From Pseudoalteromonas ruthenica (lineage in GTDB: Bacteria > Pseudomonadota > Gammaproteobacteria > Enterobacterales > Alteromonadaceae), in the NCBI RefSeq assembly GCF_008808095.1, contig NZ_CP023396.1:806001-870000 (forward strand): a stretch of DNA of 64,000 nucleotides, written 5' to 3'. The notes below the pieces were generated by a model. It searched no databases and was not told the origin of the DNA. It was given only the letters and a program-made list of their open reading frames with translations. A program made the position numbers and the translations under genes. Positions 55,226 to 64,000 of this stretch are shown one piece after another (within the stretch, counting starts at the first letter, position 1; each line of letters opens with the position of its first letter).

Positions 55226-55648
55226 AGCGGGCTTGTGTGAACTAACTTCAGCTCACAACCGACTAGAGTAAACTTACCATCAGTGCTGCTATGTGCCAAT
55301 TTTAACTATTGTTTTATAAAGTTTTACGAGTTCGGCTATACACCTGCTATCTCCAGCTCAACACACATACCCAACAAATAGTCTGTTAGTTCTCAGACTA
55401 AGTGAAAACTGGTGAACACGTACTGGTATCAAGCGCTTTATATTGTTTCTGGGCCCAGTATCCCATAAGGAATTTAGAATAACTGGCTGGTGGATGGTGT
55501 ACTGTGAGGAAGCGAATTAGTGGCTAGATTGTGATAGCAAAGTGCGTTTAAAAAAAATCAAAGCAGTGTTTAACTACTGAATTAATAGAGAAATTTCGAG
55601 ATGAGTTATGCAGGATATACTAACGAATTGATTCTAGGGGGAGAAGAA
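55226..55648. other. 423-bp gap upstream of the MBOAT-like gene
   Basis: No ORF with a family match, no terminator and no RNA recognised. It is AT-rich with scattered stops on all frames. A 10-bp palindrome CTGGGCCCAG lies at 55449-55458. Possibly a decayed segment. Confidence 0.5.
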
Positions 55649-55725
55649 TGGTCGGCATAGCAGGATTTGAACCTGCGACCCCTGACACCCCATGACAGTG
55701 CGCTACCAGGCTGCGCTATATGCCG
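55649..55725 (-). tRNA. tRNA-Pro (anticodon GGG)
   Basis: 77 nt on the minus strand with encoded CCA. Acceptor CGGCATA/TATGCCG, anticodon loop ATGGGGT giving GGG, stem CTGTC/GTCAG with the U-U mismatch seen also in E. coli proL, T loop GGTTCAAATCC. Confidence 0.96.
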
Positions 55726-55814
55726 ACTTGGATTGCAATAGTACGGAAATATTTTGTAAATGCAAGTGTCGGCGGGTGCGTTTGCTTATAAAACATTCAT
55801 ATTCGCCGATTTAA

Positions 55815-55849
55815 TTACAAAAAAGAAAAAAGCGCTAATTTTCAGCGCT
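55815..55849 (-). terminator. Terminator of tesA
   Basis: AGCGCT (55831-55836)/AGCGCT (55844-55849), loop AATTTTC; leftward it is followed by TTTTTTCTTTTTTG. Lies 30 bp after the tesA stop. Confidence 0.85.
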
Positions 55850-55878
55850 TTTGTTGAGTTATTTTGGTGTATCAGAGG

Positions 55879-56499
55879 CTATTTTTTCAGCCAGTTACTG
55901 ATTTGTGTTTTCATAATATCCCGTAGGACCGGCTGCGCTTCAGCATTAGGGTGAATGTTATCGTTTTGCATTAATTCACCGTTGGTCGCCACTTGCTCTA
56001 CAAAGAAGGGCATCAAGGTCACTTGCTTTTCCTTGGCCACATCAACAAAGCTTTGCTCAAATAACTCGGTATAACGGCGGCCATAATTGGGTGGAATACG
56101 AATTTGCATTAACGCCACCTCAGCACCGGCCTCTCGGCTTTTATCTATTAGTGCATGCAGGTTGGCTTTCATTTTGGTGACGGGAAAACCACGCAAGCCG
56201 TCGTTCCCGCCAAGCTCAATGAGCACATGGGTAGGGGTGTGCTCTTTAAGAATCGCATCGAGGCGGCGCAGTGCTCCCCCTGTGGTTTCACCGCTTATAC
56301 TGGCATTAATCAGGGTAGTGGGCGTATTTTGTTGTTCGTACGTATCTTGTAACAATTGCACCCAGCCTTGGTGTTGTTTTAACCCATAGGCTGCGCTTAA
56401 GCTGTCACCTAGGACAAGTATCTGATTGTCAGCCCAAGCGAATAATGGTTTAGTGACAAGCAGTAAGACGATAAAAACACGTAGGATTGAAGCACTCAT
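55879..56499 (-). CDS. tesA: Periplasmic thioesterase/lysophospholipase TesA
   Basis: 206 residues with a signal peptide (about 1-23). SGNH hydrolase: VLGDSLSAAYG with S33, GGNDG, and the DxxH pair D180/H183 (NDNIHPNA). Acts on acyl-CoA-like esters and lysophospholipids; with YbbAP it is proposed to handle hydrophobic compounds in the envelope. Its ATG abuts the ybbA ATG with no gap between them. Confidence 0.95.
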   Translation of the reverse strand: MSASILRVFIVLLLVTKPLFAWADNQILVLGDSLSAAYGLKQHQGWVQLLQDTYEQQNTPTTLINASISGETTGGALRRLDAILKEHTPTHVLIELGGNDGLRGFPVTKMKANLHALIDKSREAGAEVALMQIRIPPNYGRRYTELFEQSFVDVAKEKQVTLMPFFVEQVATNGELMQNDNIHPNAEAQPVLRDIMKTQISNWLKK

Positions 56500-57216
56500 A
56501 TGTCAGCGTTATCTCAATTAAATATTATTCAAGTCAAAGAATTAACTAAGTCCGTTAATACGCTTGACGGCGATTTAACGATCCTCAGCGACATTACCTT
56601 TAATGTCAAGCCAGGCGAGTCGGTGGCCATTGTTGGCGCCTCGGGTTCGGGTAAATCCACATTGTTGAGCTTGTTAGCAGGGCTTGATGTAGCAAGCTCG
56701 GGAAGCATTACCTTAGATGGTGATGCCTTGGAGCAACTTGACGAAGAAGGGCGCGCGGCCTTGCGTGCGCAAAAAGTCGGATTTGTATTCCAATCCTTTA
56801 TGTTGGTGCAAAGCCTCAGTGCACTTGAGAATGTGATGTTGCCAGCTGAGCTTGCCAACCAAAATGATGCCAAAGAGCAGGCGCTGGCGCTGTTGGAGAA
56901 GGTCGGTTTGAGTCATCGTGTTGAGCATTACCCTTCGCAGCTTTCGGGTGGTGAGCAGCAGCGAGTTGCTATCGCTCGTGCCTTTATTGGTACGCCGCAA
57001 ATTCTGTTTGCTGATGAGCCTTCGGCAAACTTAGACAGTAAAAACGGTAAAATGATTGAAGAGCTGTTGTTTGAGCTTAACCAACAACAAGGCACCACGC
57101 TGGTACTGGTTACACACGATGAAGCACTGGCACAGCGATGCGACCGTATTTTGCACATCGAAGGCGGCAGTCTAACCGAGTTGAGTGAGCCGAAGGAGCA
57201 GGTCAATGTGGGCTAA
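56500..57216 (+). CDS. ybbA: ABC transporter ATPase YbbA
   Basis: 238 residues. Walker A GASGSGKST (46-54), signature LSGGEQQ (148-154), Walker B ILFADEP (168-174). A LolD/MacB-type ATPase for the YbbP permease. Starts exactly one base after the divergent tesA ATG. Overlaps ybbP by 11 bp. Confidence 0.95.
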   Translation: MSALSQLNIIQVKELTKSVNTLDGDLTILSDITFNVKPGESVAIVGASGSGKSTLLSLLAGLDVASSGSITLDGDALEQLDEEGRAALRAQKVGFVFQSFMLVQSLSALENVMLPAELANQNDAKEQALALLEKVGLSHRVEHYPSQLSGGEQQRVAIARAFIGTPQILFADEPSANLDSKNGKMIEELLFELNQQQGTTLVLVTHDEALAQRCDRILHIEGGSLTELSEPKEQVNVG

Positions 57217-59707
57217 ACTGGCATTTAGACTGTTTTTGAGAGAGCTGCGCCGAGGCGAGCTCACGGTGATATGTGCAGCCATTGCGTTAGCAGTGATGAC
57301 GGTGTTGACCTTGTCCTCGGTAACTGACCGTATTGGTCAGGCCATTTTGCAAAAATCCAACGCTTTTATCGCCGCCGATAGAGCGCTGGCCAGTAACCAT
57401 GCGTTGCCAGATGAATACCGCCAGCAAGCACAGAAAATGGGCTTGAAAACGGCGCAGCTCACGTTTTTCGATACCATGCTCTTTGCCAATGACCGCATGC
57501 AACTGGCGGCAATAAAAGCAGCGTCATCGGCCTATCCTCTTAAAGGTGAGCTACTCATTAAAAGCGATTTTGATGCCCAAGAGCAAGTGGCCGAGGGCGG
57601 CCCTAAAGAGGGCAACGTTTGGCTCAATGAAACAGTGATGTATTCATTGGACCTGCAAGTGGGCGATGAGGTTGAGTTAGGTGCTGCCACCTTCACCGTT
57701 AGCCATATTTTGAGCGAAGAGCCGGATGCGCCGTTCAATATTTTCTCTGGCAGTCGCCGGGTGTTGCTTAATGAAGCTGATATCGCCAAAACTGAGGTGA
57801 TCCAACCGGGGAGTCGGGTGTTTTACCGTCAACTCTATGCTGGCGATGGTGACGATGTCGAAGCATTTTATCAATGGCTAAAACCTCAACTGGCCGAAAA
57901 CCAACGTTGGTATGGGGTGAAAGACAGGCAGTCGCCCATAGCTAATTCGCTAGAGCGATCGGAGCGCTTTTTACTGTTGGCAGGTTTGTTGGGCATTATT
58001 CTCGCGGCAGTGGCTATTGCGGTATCAGCAAAGCGTTATTGCGAGCGCCAATACGACCCAGTGGCAATGATGAAAACCCTAGGCGGGGCTCGTGCACAAA
58101 TACGCGCCATTTATTTGCTGCACTTGTCACTGGTGTGTGGTTTTTCACTACTTATTGGCCTTGCTGTAGGGTATTCGCTACAGCACGTGGCCGCCGACTA
58201 CATGGCTAAAAGTATGGATATTAGCCTTCCACCTGCGTCGCTGCGCCCATGGTTAAGTGCGGTATTCATCGGGGTTGTGTGCGCGGTGATGTTTTCTATT
58301 AAGCCGCTGCTCGATTTATTTGATATTCCGCCGTTACGGGTATTGCGTCGAAACCTCGGTGACAGGTTGGTGGTGAGCAAAATCCACCTCGCGCTCTCGG
58401 CGTTAACGGTTTTTGGGTTAATGTGGTTATTCAGCGGTAAAATCAAAATTACCCTAATCTTATTCGCCTCATCGGCCCTTGTTGTAGTGGTGCTGTTTGT
58501 CGCCTCAAAAGTGATTTTTGGCACAGGGCGAAAGCTCGGCCTCAGCCCCGGTAACAGTTGGTCTTTAGCGCTGGCTTCAATTCAAAAGCGGGCTAATGCC
58601 AATGCCGTGCAATTAATCAGCTTTGCGCTGGCGATTAAGCTGTTACTGTTTCTCATTGTGCTTAAAAATGACATGATCAATGACTGGCAATCGCAATTAC
58701 CAGCGGATGCGCCTAACGCGTTTCTTGTTAATATTAGCGAGCAAGAAAAACAGCCCGTTGCCGATTATCTCGCGGCTAATAACATTGAGGTGTCGCGCTT
58801 TTACCCGACCATTCGTGGGCGCGTCAATGCCGTCAATGGCGAGAAAGTCGCGCGAGAAGTGTCATTAGAGGATAACGAGAAAAAAGATGAAGAAGCACGC
58901 TCTGGCGTGGGTCGTGAGCTGAACTTGACGTGGGTTCGCGATATGCCAAGCCATAACACCCTAACCAAAGGGCAGTGGTTTACAGAGCAAAGCCAAGGAG
59001 AAGTCTCTATTGAGCAGTCAATGGCTGAGCGGTTGGAGATTCAACTGGGCGATACCATTACCTTTTTAATCGGTTCGCAAAGCTTTGATGCCGAGGTTAC
59101 CAGCTTTCGCGAGGTGAATTGGTCCACCCTAAAACCAAACTTCTTTATGATCCTAAGCCCAGACTTGCTCGCTGAATTTCCGGCAACCTATATTGCGGCA
59201 GCACGTATTGATGACGGTGAAAATAAAGCCTTTACTCAGCTATTGCGGCAGTATCCCACCATTACGGCTATCGATGTCGACAACTTTGTCGAACAAATTC
59301 GCTCAACCATCGAGCAGGTGTCGTTAGCCATAGGGTTTGTGCTGGCAATCGTGGTGGTCTGTGGTGCCTTGGTACTAATTTCGCAAGTCCAGGCGAGCTT
59401 GGGTGAGCGGATGCAAGAGGTCGTTATTCTACGCACCTTGGGAGCTCGCGGAAAGTTGATCCGAGGAGCCACCTTGTATGAATTCTTACTACTGGGGTTG
59501 ATAGCTGGCGTAGTTGCCGCCTTAGTGAGCGATGTGGCGCTTTTCATTGTGCAGCGACAGTTATTTGAGCTACCTGGAAAGTTCCACCCTGATATATGGT
59601 TCATCGGGCCCGTAGCGGGGGCTTTGTTTGTGGCACTGTTGGGATACACTATGATAGCGCGAACACTCAACAAGAACACCAGTGGTTTGCTACGCAAACT
59701 GATGTAG
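57206..59707 (+). CDS. ybbP: ABC transporter permease YbbP
   Basis: 833 residues from ATG 57206 (AAGGAG upstream, inside ybbA). FtsX-type permease with about ten membrane segments in two bundles and large periplasmic domains; the first bundle starts at about 10-35, and the FtsX cores are LLLAGLLGIILAAVAIAVSAK (split) and VVVCGALVLISQVQ. A partner of YbbA, the MacB/LolCDE-like mechanotransmission group; no lipid is known to be exported. Confidence 0.95.
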   Translation: MWAKLAFRLFLRELRRGELTVICAAIALAVMTVLTLSSVTDRIGQAILQKSNAFIAADRALASNHALPDEYRQQAQKMGLKTAQLTFFDTMLFANDRMQLAAIKAASSAYPLKGELLIKSDFDAQEQVAEGGPKEGNVWLNETVMYSLDLQVGDEVELGAATFTVSHILSEEPDAPFNIFSGSRRVLLNEADIAKTEVIQPGSRVFYRQLYAGDGDDVEAFYQWLKPQLAENQRWYGVKDRQSPIANSLERSERFLLLAGLLGIILAAVAIAVSAKRYCERQYDPVAMMKTLGGARAQIRAIYLLHLSLVCGFSLLIGLAVGYSLQHVAADYMAKSMDISLPPASLRPWLSAVFIGVVCAVMFSIKPLLDLFDIPPLRVLRRNLGDRLVVSKIHLALSALTVFGLMWLFSGKIKITLILFASSALVVVVLFVASKVIFGTGRKLGLSPGNSWSLALASIQKRANANAVQLISFALAIKLLLFLIVLKNDMINDWQSQLPADAPNAFLVNISEQEKQPVADYLAANNIEVSRFYPTIRGRVNAVNGEKVAREVSLEDNEKKDEEARSGVGRELNLTWVRDMPSHNTLTKGQWFTEQSQGEVSIEQSMAERLEIQLGDTITFLIGSQSFDAEVTSFREVNWSTLKPNFFMILSPDLLAEFPATYIAAARIDDGENKAFTQLLRQYPTITAIDVDNFVEQIRSTIEQVSLAIGFVLAIVVVCGALVLISQVQASLGERMQEVVILRTLGARGKLIRGATLYEFLLLGLIAGVVAALVSDVALFIVQRQLFELPGKFHPDIWFIGPVAGALFVALLGYTMIARTLNKNTSGLLRKLM

Positions 59708-59710
59708 ACG

Positions 59711-59739
59711 AAAAGGCCGCTTTAACAAGCGGCTTTTTT
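59711..59739. terminator. Bidirectional terminator between ybbP and the SDR gene
   Basis: AAAAG-GCCGCTT (59716-59722), loop TAAC, AAGCGGC (59727-59733), TTTTTT. Serves ybbP and, with its A-tract, the convergent gene. Confidence 0.9.
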
Positions 59740-60637
59740 AATTGCGGTTAAGGAGTTGAGCCAGGGCAGGTTTGAGTTCGGGATGGCGAAAGCGAAAGCC
59801 CTCGTCTATTAGCCGCTGGGGTTGAACATTTTGCCCATAGAGCAATAAATCGGCCATTTCTCCCATCATCAGCCGTAATGCAAAGGCCGGCATGCGCACG
59901 ATGGCGGGGCGGCGCAGTACTTCAGCGAGCGTTTTAGAGAATTCCTCATTATTGACGGGCTTAGGCGCGGTGGCGTTGATGGCGCCGCTAATATGATCGT
60001 ATTTTATTAGGTACATAATTAGCTGCACCATGTCATCAAGGTGGATCCAAGACATGTATTGTTGGCCATCTCCTATGGGCCCACCGAGGCCAAAGCGAAA
60101 TGCGGGGAGCATTTTTCCTAAGGCACCGCCTTGGGCACTTAGCACAATACCGGTACGCAGCAAGCACACACGGGTTTGTGCTTTGTTTGCGGCTGCCTCC
60201 CAGTCGCGACAAAGCTGATGGCTAAATTCATCATAGCAGTGGCTGAAGTCTTCGGTGATCTCCACATCTCCTTGGCGGCCGTAATAGCCAATGGCGCTGC
60301 CCGATATTAACGCCTTCGGTTTGTTGTCTGCGGCATTTATCTTCGCCACGATAGCGTCGGTGGTATTGAGTCGGGAGTCGTAGATACGCTTTTTTTGTTG
60401 CTCGCTCCAACGCTTATTAACGATGGGCTCACCGGCGAGATTGATCACGATATCGACATTATTAAAATCAACCTCATCCAAGCTTTGGATGGCTTCAATA
60501 CGATGACCCAACTTTATGTACGCCCGTGAGGGGGAGCGAGTGAGTACCGTAACCCTATGGTGGTTAAGTAAATGCTTGTAAAGTTCGCTACCTATGAGCC
60601 CTGTGGCTCCGGTGATCAATATATGCATGGGTGCCAT
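59738..60637 (-). CDS. TIGR01777-family SDR epimerase (YfcH-like)
   Basis: 299 residues. NAD(P)-binding ITGATGLIGSELY (8-20), INLAGEPI, SGSAIGYYG (catalytic Tyr), LLRTGIVLS, and SWIHLDDMV. E. coli YfcH is of this family; substrate unknown. ATG 60628 (MHILITG) is an equally good start. Divergent from the AI-2E-family gene. Confidence 0.93.
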   Translation of the reverse strand: MAPMHILITGATGLIGSELYKHLLNHHRVTVLTRSPSRAYIKLGHRIEAIQSLDEVDFNNVDIVINLAGEPIVNKRWSEQQKKRIYDSRLNTTDAIVAKINAADNKPKALISGSAIGYYGRQGDVEITEDFSHCYDEFSHQLCRDWEAAANKAQTRVCLLRTGIVLSAQGGALGKMLPAFRFGLGGPIGDGQQYMSWIHLDDMVQLIMYLIKYDHISGAINATAPKPVNNEEFSKTLAEVLRRPAIVRMPAFALRLMMGEMADLLLYGQNVQPQRLIDEGFRFRHPELKPALAQLLNRN

Positions 60638-60785
60638 CGTGTTGCTAATTCACTTTGTTTCTAGTTTAGTTCAAATACTACGAAACTGGCGAATTTAAGA
60701 TCATTTCCTATGGCCAATCAATGGTTTATTTTCAATCGTATCTCACCTAAACTAGCATCACTTGTCTGCTTTAAGGAAACGAACT

Positions 60786-61832
60786 GTGCCCAGCTTCACT
60801 GGAGCGAGTAAAAGCCTCCTAGTTATGGCCGCCTTGGTGGTGGTTTTGGCAGGGGTGAAAACCGCAAGCGCCTTGGTGGTGCCTTTTATTCTATCGGTAT
60901 TCATTGCCATCATCTGCAACCCTTTGATTGATACTTTAGGTCGCTACCGAATTCCCAAAGGCGTGGCAGTGAGCATTGTTATATTGCTGGTGGTCGCCGT
61001 CCTTTTGAGTATTGGCGGCTTAGTAGGGCAGTCGGTGAATGATTTCTCGCAAAACCTGCCGCAGTATAAAGAGCAATTAAAGAAAGAGTTTGTGTGGGCG
61101 GTAAACACGTTAGCGCAATACAATATTTTCCTAAATAAAGAGCAACTGATCTCAATGTTTGACCCTGGGAAAATGATTGATGTAGCCACCAACATGTTAA
61201 CTGGGCTAGGCGGGGTGATGGCTAACCTGTTTTTAATCATCATTACCGTGGTGTTTATGTTATTTGAAGGCCCCAGTATTAGTCGCAAAATTCACTTAGC
61301 GTTAGATGACCCAGATATGAAAATGGCGCAAATAGACCGTTTTCTTGAGTCCATTAACTCGTATTTGGCGATTAAAACCTTAGTTAGCTTAGCGACAGGC
61401 TTTTTAGCGACCATGTTATTGTGGGCGCTGGACGTCGACTACTTTATTTTGTGGGGCGTGGTTGCCTTTATGTTTAACTACATTCCCAATATCGGCTCTA
61501 TTATCGCCGCTGTGCCGCCGGTATTATTGGCTTTGATCACGCAAAACCCATTGACTGCGGCTTTTGTGGGCATGGGATACTTAGTCATCAATGCGGTGAT
61601 GGGCAACGTGGTCGAGCCTAAATTTATGGGTCGGGGATTAGGCTTATCGACCTTAGTCGTGTTTTTATCGTTAATCTTTTGGGGTTGGTTATTGGGCACG
61701 GTGGGTATGCTGCTGTCTGTGCCTTTGACTATGGTGGTGAAAATAGCCCTAGAAGAGAGCGAAGAAGGGCGCTGGCTTGCCACCTTACTTGGCGCCGACG
61801 TAGATGACGCTAAGCAAAGTGACCAAGGTTAA
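60786..61832 (+). CDS. AI-2E/UPF0118-family membrane transporter
   Basis: 348 residues from GTG 60786 with AAGGAA upstream; TTG 60762 is in frame earlier. About eight membrane segments; FNYIPNIGSIIAAVPPVLLAL, and VVEPKFMGRGLGLSTLVVFLSL, each read in parts, are family hallmarks. Relatives export AI-2 or act as Na+/H+ antiporters; the substrate here is unknown. Ends 4 bp inside the convergent LprI-like gene. Confidence 0.9.
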   Translation: MPSFTGASKSLLVMAALVVVLAGVKTASALVVPFILSVFIAIICNPLIDTLGRYRIPKGVAVSIVILLVVAVLLSIGGLVGQSVNDFSQNLPQYKEQLKKEFVWAVNTLAQYNIFLNKEQLISMFDPGKMIDVATNMLTGLGGVMANLFLIIITVVFMLFEGPSISRKIHLALDDPDMKMAQIDRFLESINSYLAIKTLVSLATGFLATMLLWALDVDYFILWGVVAFMFNYIPNIGSIIAAVPPVLLALITQNPLTAAFVGMGYLVINAVMGNVVEPKFMGRGLGLSTLVVFLSLIFWGWLLGTVGMLLSVPLTMVVKIALEESEEGRWLATLLGADVDDAKQSDQG

Positions 61833-62239
61833 TCCAGTGGCACGCGATAACTGTCGATACGCTGCTCAATAAGCCGTAACTCACAATGCTTATACGCCAT
61901 CGCCGCAGCCGCAGCGTCGGGCATGACACGCAGATAACGCCACCGACAGCTATCTTCAAGATAGCTGTCAAAGCTCTGTTGCGAGCGCAAATAAATATCC
62001 AATGGCTGAGTGATCCCCGATTGCTTAGCGAAGTTCTCGAGCTGCAGCTGACGCTTATTCTGCCACGCAGTCAAATCTCGGCGCAAAAGCTCTAACTGGC
62101 GGTCAAGACATTGGATATAGTCACGACGACTATCGGGTGTTTCGCCTACCGGCGCGCATTGAGCAATTTCATTGGCATCAACAGTATTGAACAAGCAGGC
62201 GCCGAGGCCAATGGTTAACACAAAAAAGTGACGTTTCAT
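61829..62239 (-). CDS. Secreted LprI/DUF1311-like protein
   Basis: 136 residues with a signal peptide (about 1-22, ending DANE). Cys-rich helical: AQCAPVG, YIQCLDRQLELL, DSCRWRY, and YKHCELRLIEQR. This layout resembles DUF1311 proteins, some of which inhibit lysozyme, but similarity is weak. Follows the PhoQ-like gene by 7 bp on the same strand, so it may be part of that regulatory unit. Ends overlap the transporter stop. Confidence 0.65.
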   Translation of the reverse strand: MKRHFFVLTIGLGACLFNTVDANEIAQCAPVGETPDSRRDYIQCLDRQLELLRRDLTAWQNKRQLQLENFAKQSGITQPLDIYLRSQQSFDSYLEDSCRWRYLRVMPDAAAAAMAYKHCELRLIEQRIDSYRVPLD

Positions 62240-62246
62240 AATGACG

Positions 62247-63584
62247 TTAGGTTATCTCTTGGTAATCAAACTCAAGCATAAAGCGAGCGCCGCCCAAGGG
62301 GCTGTCGTCAATGCTTAAAATACCATGATAGCCGTTTACGAGATCAGCGACAATGGCCATACCCACACCGTGCCCGCTTTCATAGCTATCAAGGCGGGTA
62401 CCACGTTGCAACAGCAACTCACGCTTCTCCTCAGGCACGCCAGGACCATCGTCTTCAATCATCAGTTTAAGACGCTTCTTACGTTGCTCGACCTTTAAAC
62501 TCACCTGCGAGACACAGGCTTTACAGGCGTTATCAATGAGGTTGCCAAGCAGTTCCATTAAATCGGTTTTATCGCCCAAGAAAAAGTGTTTGTCGCTCAC
62601 ATCGACACTGAATTCGATGTCTTTATCACGATACACTTTACTCATGGCATTGAAGATAGAATCCGCTACCGGCTTAATATGTGTTTGTTTTTTCCATGTA
62701 TCGGACGCACCCGTGGCTGCGCGCTTTAATTGGTGTTCGATCATCACATTGATGCGGTCCAACTGCTCTTGGGCATCGTCATCGCTGGCCATAGGGCTTG
62801 ACTTAAGTACAGCCAAGGGGGTTTTCAGGGCGTGGGCAAGGTCACTTAAAGACGCGCGATAACGCTCTTTTTGCCGCTGTTGCGATTCCAACAGTAGGTT
62901 CAAATCGGCTTTTATATTTTGCAGCTCAACAGGGTAGTTGCCTTTGATACGCGTGCCTTCGCCCGATTCAATGGCTTTTATCTCTTTATCTAAGCGGTGT
63001 AATGGACGAGAGTTCCAGATAAAGCCGATGATCATCAACACGGTGATCACTACACCCATAATTAACATCCAGTTTATTGATGTCTCCTTAAACCCTTCCA
63101 TCAGCCTTAATAAACCATCGTTACTTTTAACCACAATGAAGCGGGCTTCAATGGTTTGGTCGAGATTCGCGAGGATCCCAGTGAGTGACAGTTGCCAGTA
63201 TTTGCGACCATTGACGGTCACGAGGCGAAAATCCGCTTTACCGGTTTCGGTGATCACTAAGTCCGGCTTGTAATCAATATTTAAGGCGGACTCACTTTGC
63301 CAGACTCGCTCGTTGCCATTATAAATCATGGCATAGGTGTCTGATGTGACGCGGTTCAGCTCGGGGGCAAGAATACTGCGCGGCATTTCTACACCACGCT
63401 CACTGTATTCAACTTCAGATATTAACGAGTATAAATGCGCTTCGAGGGTTTTCTCAGTGGCCTCCACTAATGAGGCACGATACGCGTTGCCAATCGAAGC
63501 AAATAAAATAGGCATGGCTACGATCAACAAAAAGACAAGGATAAATCCTTGTCTTATTTTCAGTGAAACTTGATTTCCTACCAC
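62247..63584 (-). CDS. PhoQ-like sensor histidine kinase
   Basis: 445 residues from GTG 63584. Two membrane segments (about 13-31 and 172-190) frame a periplasmic sensor of about 140 residues, followed by a HAMP-like linker, a dimerisation helix with H251 in LAHALKTPLA, an N-box (NLIDNACKAC, 348-357), DDGPGVP and GHGVGMAIV. The architecture matches PhoQ, which senses Mg2+, low pH and cationic peptides; the acidic patch is not clear here, so the signal is uncertain. It overlaps the regulator gene by 7 bp. Confidence 0.9.
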   Translation of the reverse strand: MVGNQVSLKIRQGFILVFLLIVAMPILFASIGNAYRASLVEATEKTLEAHLYSLISEVEYSERGVEMPRSILAPELNRVTSDTYAMIYNGNERVWQSESALNIDYKPDLVITETGKADFRLVTVNGRKYWQLSLTGILANLDQTIEARFIVVKSNDGLLRLMEGFKETSINWMLIMGVVITVLMIIGFIWNSRPLHRLDKEIKAIESGEGTRIKGNYPVELQNIKADLNLLLESQQRQKERYRASLSDLAHALKTPLAVLKSSPMASDDDAQEQLDRINVMIEHQLKRAATGASDTWKKQTHIKPVADSIFNAMSKVYRDKDIEFSVDVSDKHFFLGDKTDLMELLGNLIDNACKACVSQVSLKVEQRKKRLKLMIEDDGPGVPEEKRELLLQRGTRLDSYESGHGVGMAIVADLVNGYHGILSIDDSPLGGARFMLEFDYQEIT

Positions 63585-64000
63585 TGGGTGCGCAGCCTGT
63601 ATCCTCGCCCACGTAGGGTCTCAACGGGGTTCAGGGTGCCTTCTGGGTCCAGTTTCTTGCGCAGACGCAGAACAAATACTTCTATCACGTTAGAGTCGAG
63701 ATCAAAGTCTTGGTCGTAAATGTGCTCGGTCAATTCCGATTTAGAAATCACTTTTTGTGGATTCACCATCAGATATTCCAACACTTTATATTCGTAAGCG
63801 GTCAGGTTGAGCTCGCGCTCTTCTACCCATACCTGCTGCGAGCGTGTATGAATACGGATTGGGCCGTTTTCAATTTCAGGGTTAGCCTGACCCGCACTGC
63901 GACGAATTAATGCGTTACAACGAGCAATTAACTCTTCCACATGAAATGGCTTGGTAAGGTAGTCGTCGGCACCGGCATCGAGGCCTTCGACCTTATCTTG
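63578..64000 (-). CDS. PhoP-like OmpR-family response regulator (N-terminus cut by window)
   Basis: Reads to the window edge (codon 64000-63998 is CAA), so the first ~85 residues are missing. The visible part ends the receiver domain (LDAGADDYLTKPFHVEEL, with the conserved Lys) and then a winged-helix DNA-binding domain (AYEYKVLEYLMVNPQKV, LRKKLDPEGTLNPVETLRGRGYR, in parts). Layout and sequence resemble E. coli PhoP. Operon with the kinase and perhaps the LprI-like gene. Confidence 0.9.
   Translation of the reverse strand, partial: QDKVEGLDAGADDYLTKPFHVEELIARCNALIRRSAGQANPEIENGPIRIHTRSQQVWVEERELNLTAYEYKVLEYLMVNPQKVISKSELTEHIYDQDFDLDSNVIEVFVLRLRKKLDPEGTLNPVETLRGRGYRLRTQW

Noticed and set aside
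55649..55725. Integration site at tRNA-Pro
   Set aside because: No integrase gene and no direct repeat of the tRNA 3' end found nearby in the window.

Overview
The window is a dense stretch of housekeeping chromosome from a marine-type gammaproteobacterium, most likely of the order Alteromonadales (Pseudoalteromonas-, Idiomarina- or Shewanella-like). The basis is close similarity to E. coli orthologues and gene order throughout (ruvAB, tol-pal-cpoB, yceD-rpmF-plsX-fab, tesA/ybbAP, phoPQ-like). It also carries lineage-typical extras: a GntR-regulated prp operon with AcnD/PrpF, an azurin, a lone aceK, and exported peptidase and deacetylase genes. I name no genus. No prophage, integron, CRISPR array, IS element or defence island was found.

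Layout. 1-1634: end of ruvA, then ruvB (Holliday-junction helicase). 1635-2432: long gap with an orphan leftward terminator and a possible small RNA. 2433-7304: tolQRAB-pal-cpoB, the cell-envelope division machine. 7491-7826: two identical tRNA-Lys genes separated by a broken tRNA copy and a GGA-rich spacer; then nadA and tRNA-Ser(GGA). 9298-9955: about eleven tandem copies of a 60-62 bp double-palindrome unit. 9990-15366 (mostly minus): lipoprotein, LysR regulator, aceK, DUF4124 protein, a short-form YejM-like protein and YejL. 15429-19765: yejK and rne converge on one bidirectional terminator. 20403-34423: rluC, HAD phosphatase, maf/yceF, then yceD-rpmF-plsX-fabD-fabG-acpP-fabF (no fabH) and pabC-mltG-tmk-holB-pilZ-tatD, plus a PhoD-like phosphatase.

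34427-38134: a small membrane protein, a decayed-looking gap, a polysaccharide deacetylase, another gap with an orphan leftward terminator, and rsmF. 38213-45022: a complete methylcitrate (propionate) operon prpR-prpB-prpC-acnD-prpF, with a visible promoter and palindromic operators at its head and an internal terminator before acnD. 45172-53650: azurin, AraC/aldehyde dehydrogenase divergent pair, exported leucyl aminopeptidase, CNNM/CorC-type membrane protein, a membrane-anchored XRE regulator with a partner membrane protein, and an AarF/ABC1 kinase. 53692-55725: poorly characterised envelope genes (secreted protein, small membrane protein, short MBOAT-like protein) and tRNA-Pro(GGG). 55879-64000: tesA back to back with ybbA-ybbP, an SDR epimerase, an AI-2E-family permease, a LprI-like secreted protein, and a PhoPQ-like two-component pair cut by the window end.

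I see no clear new multi-gene system. The best leads are the two orphan leftward terminators (possible sRNAs), the tRNA-Lys spacer with CsrA-type GGA hairpins, the double-palindrome tandem array, the short-form YejM, the short MBOAT-like protein and the pabC start that abuts a terminator U-tract. All functional calls come from remembered family features; no database search was run.
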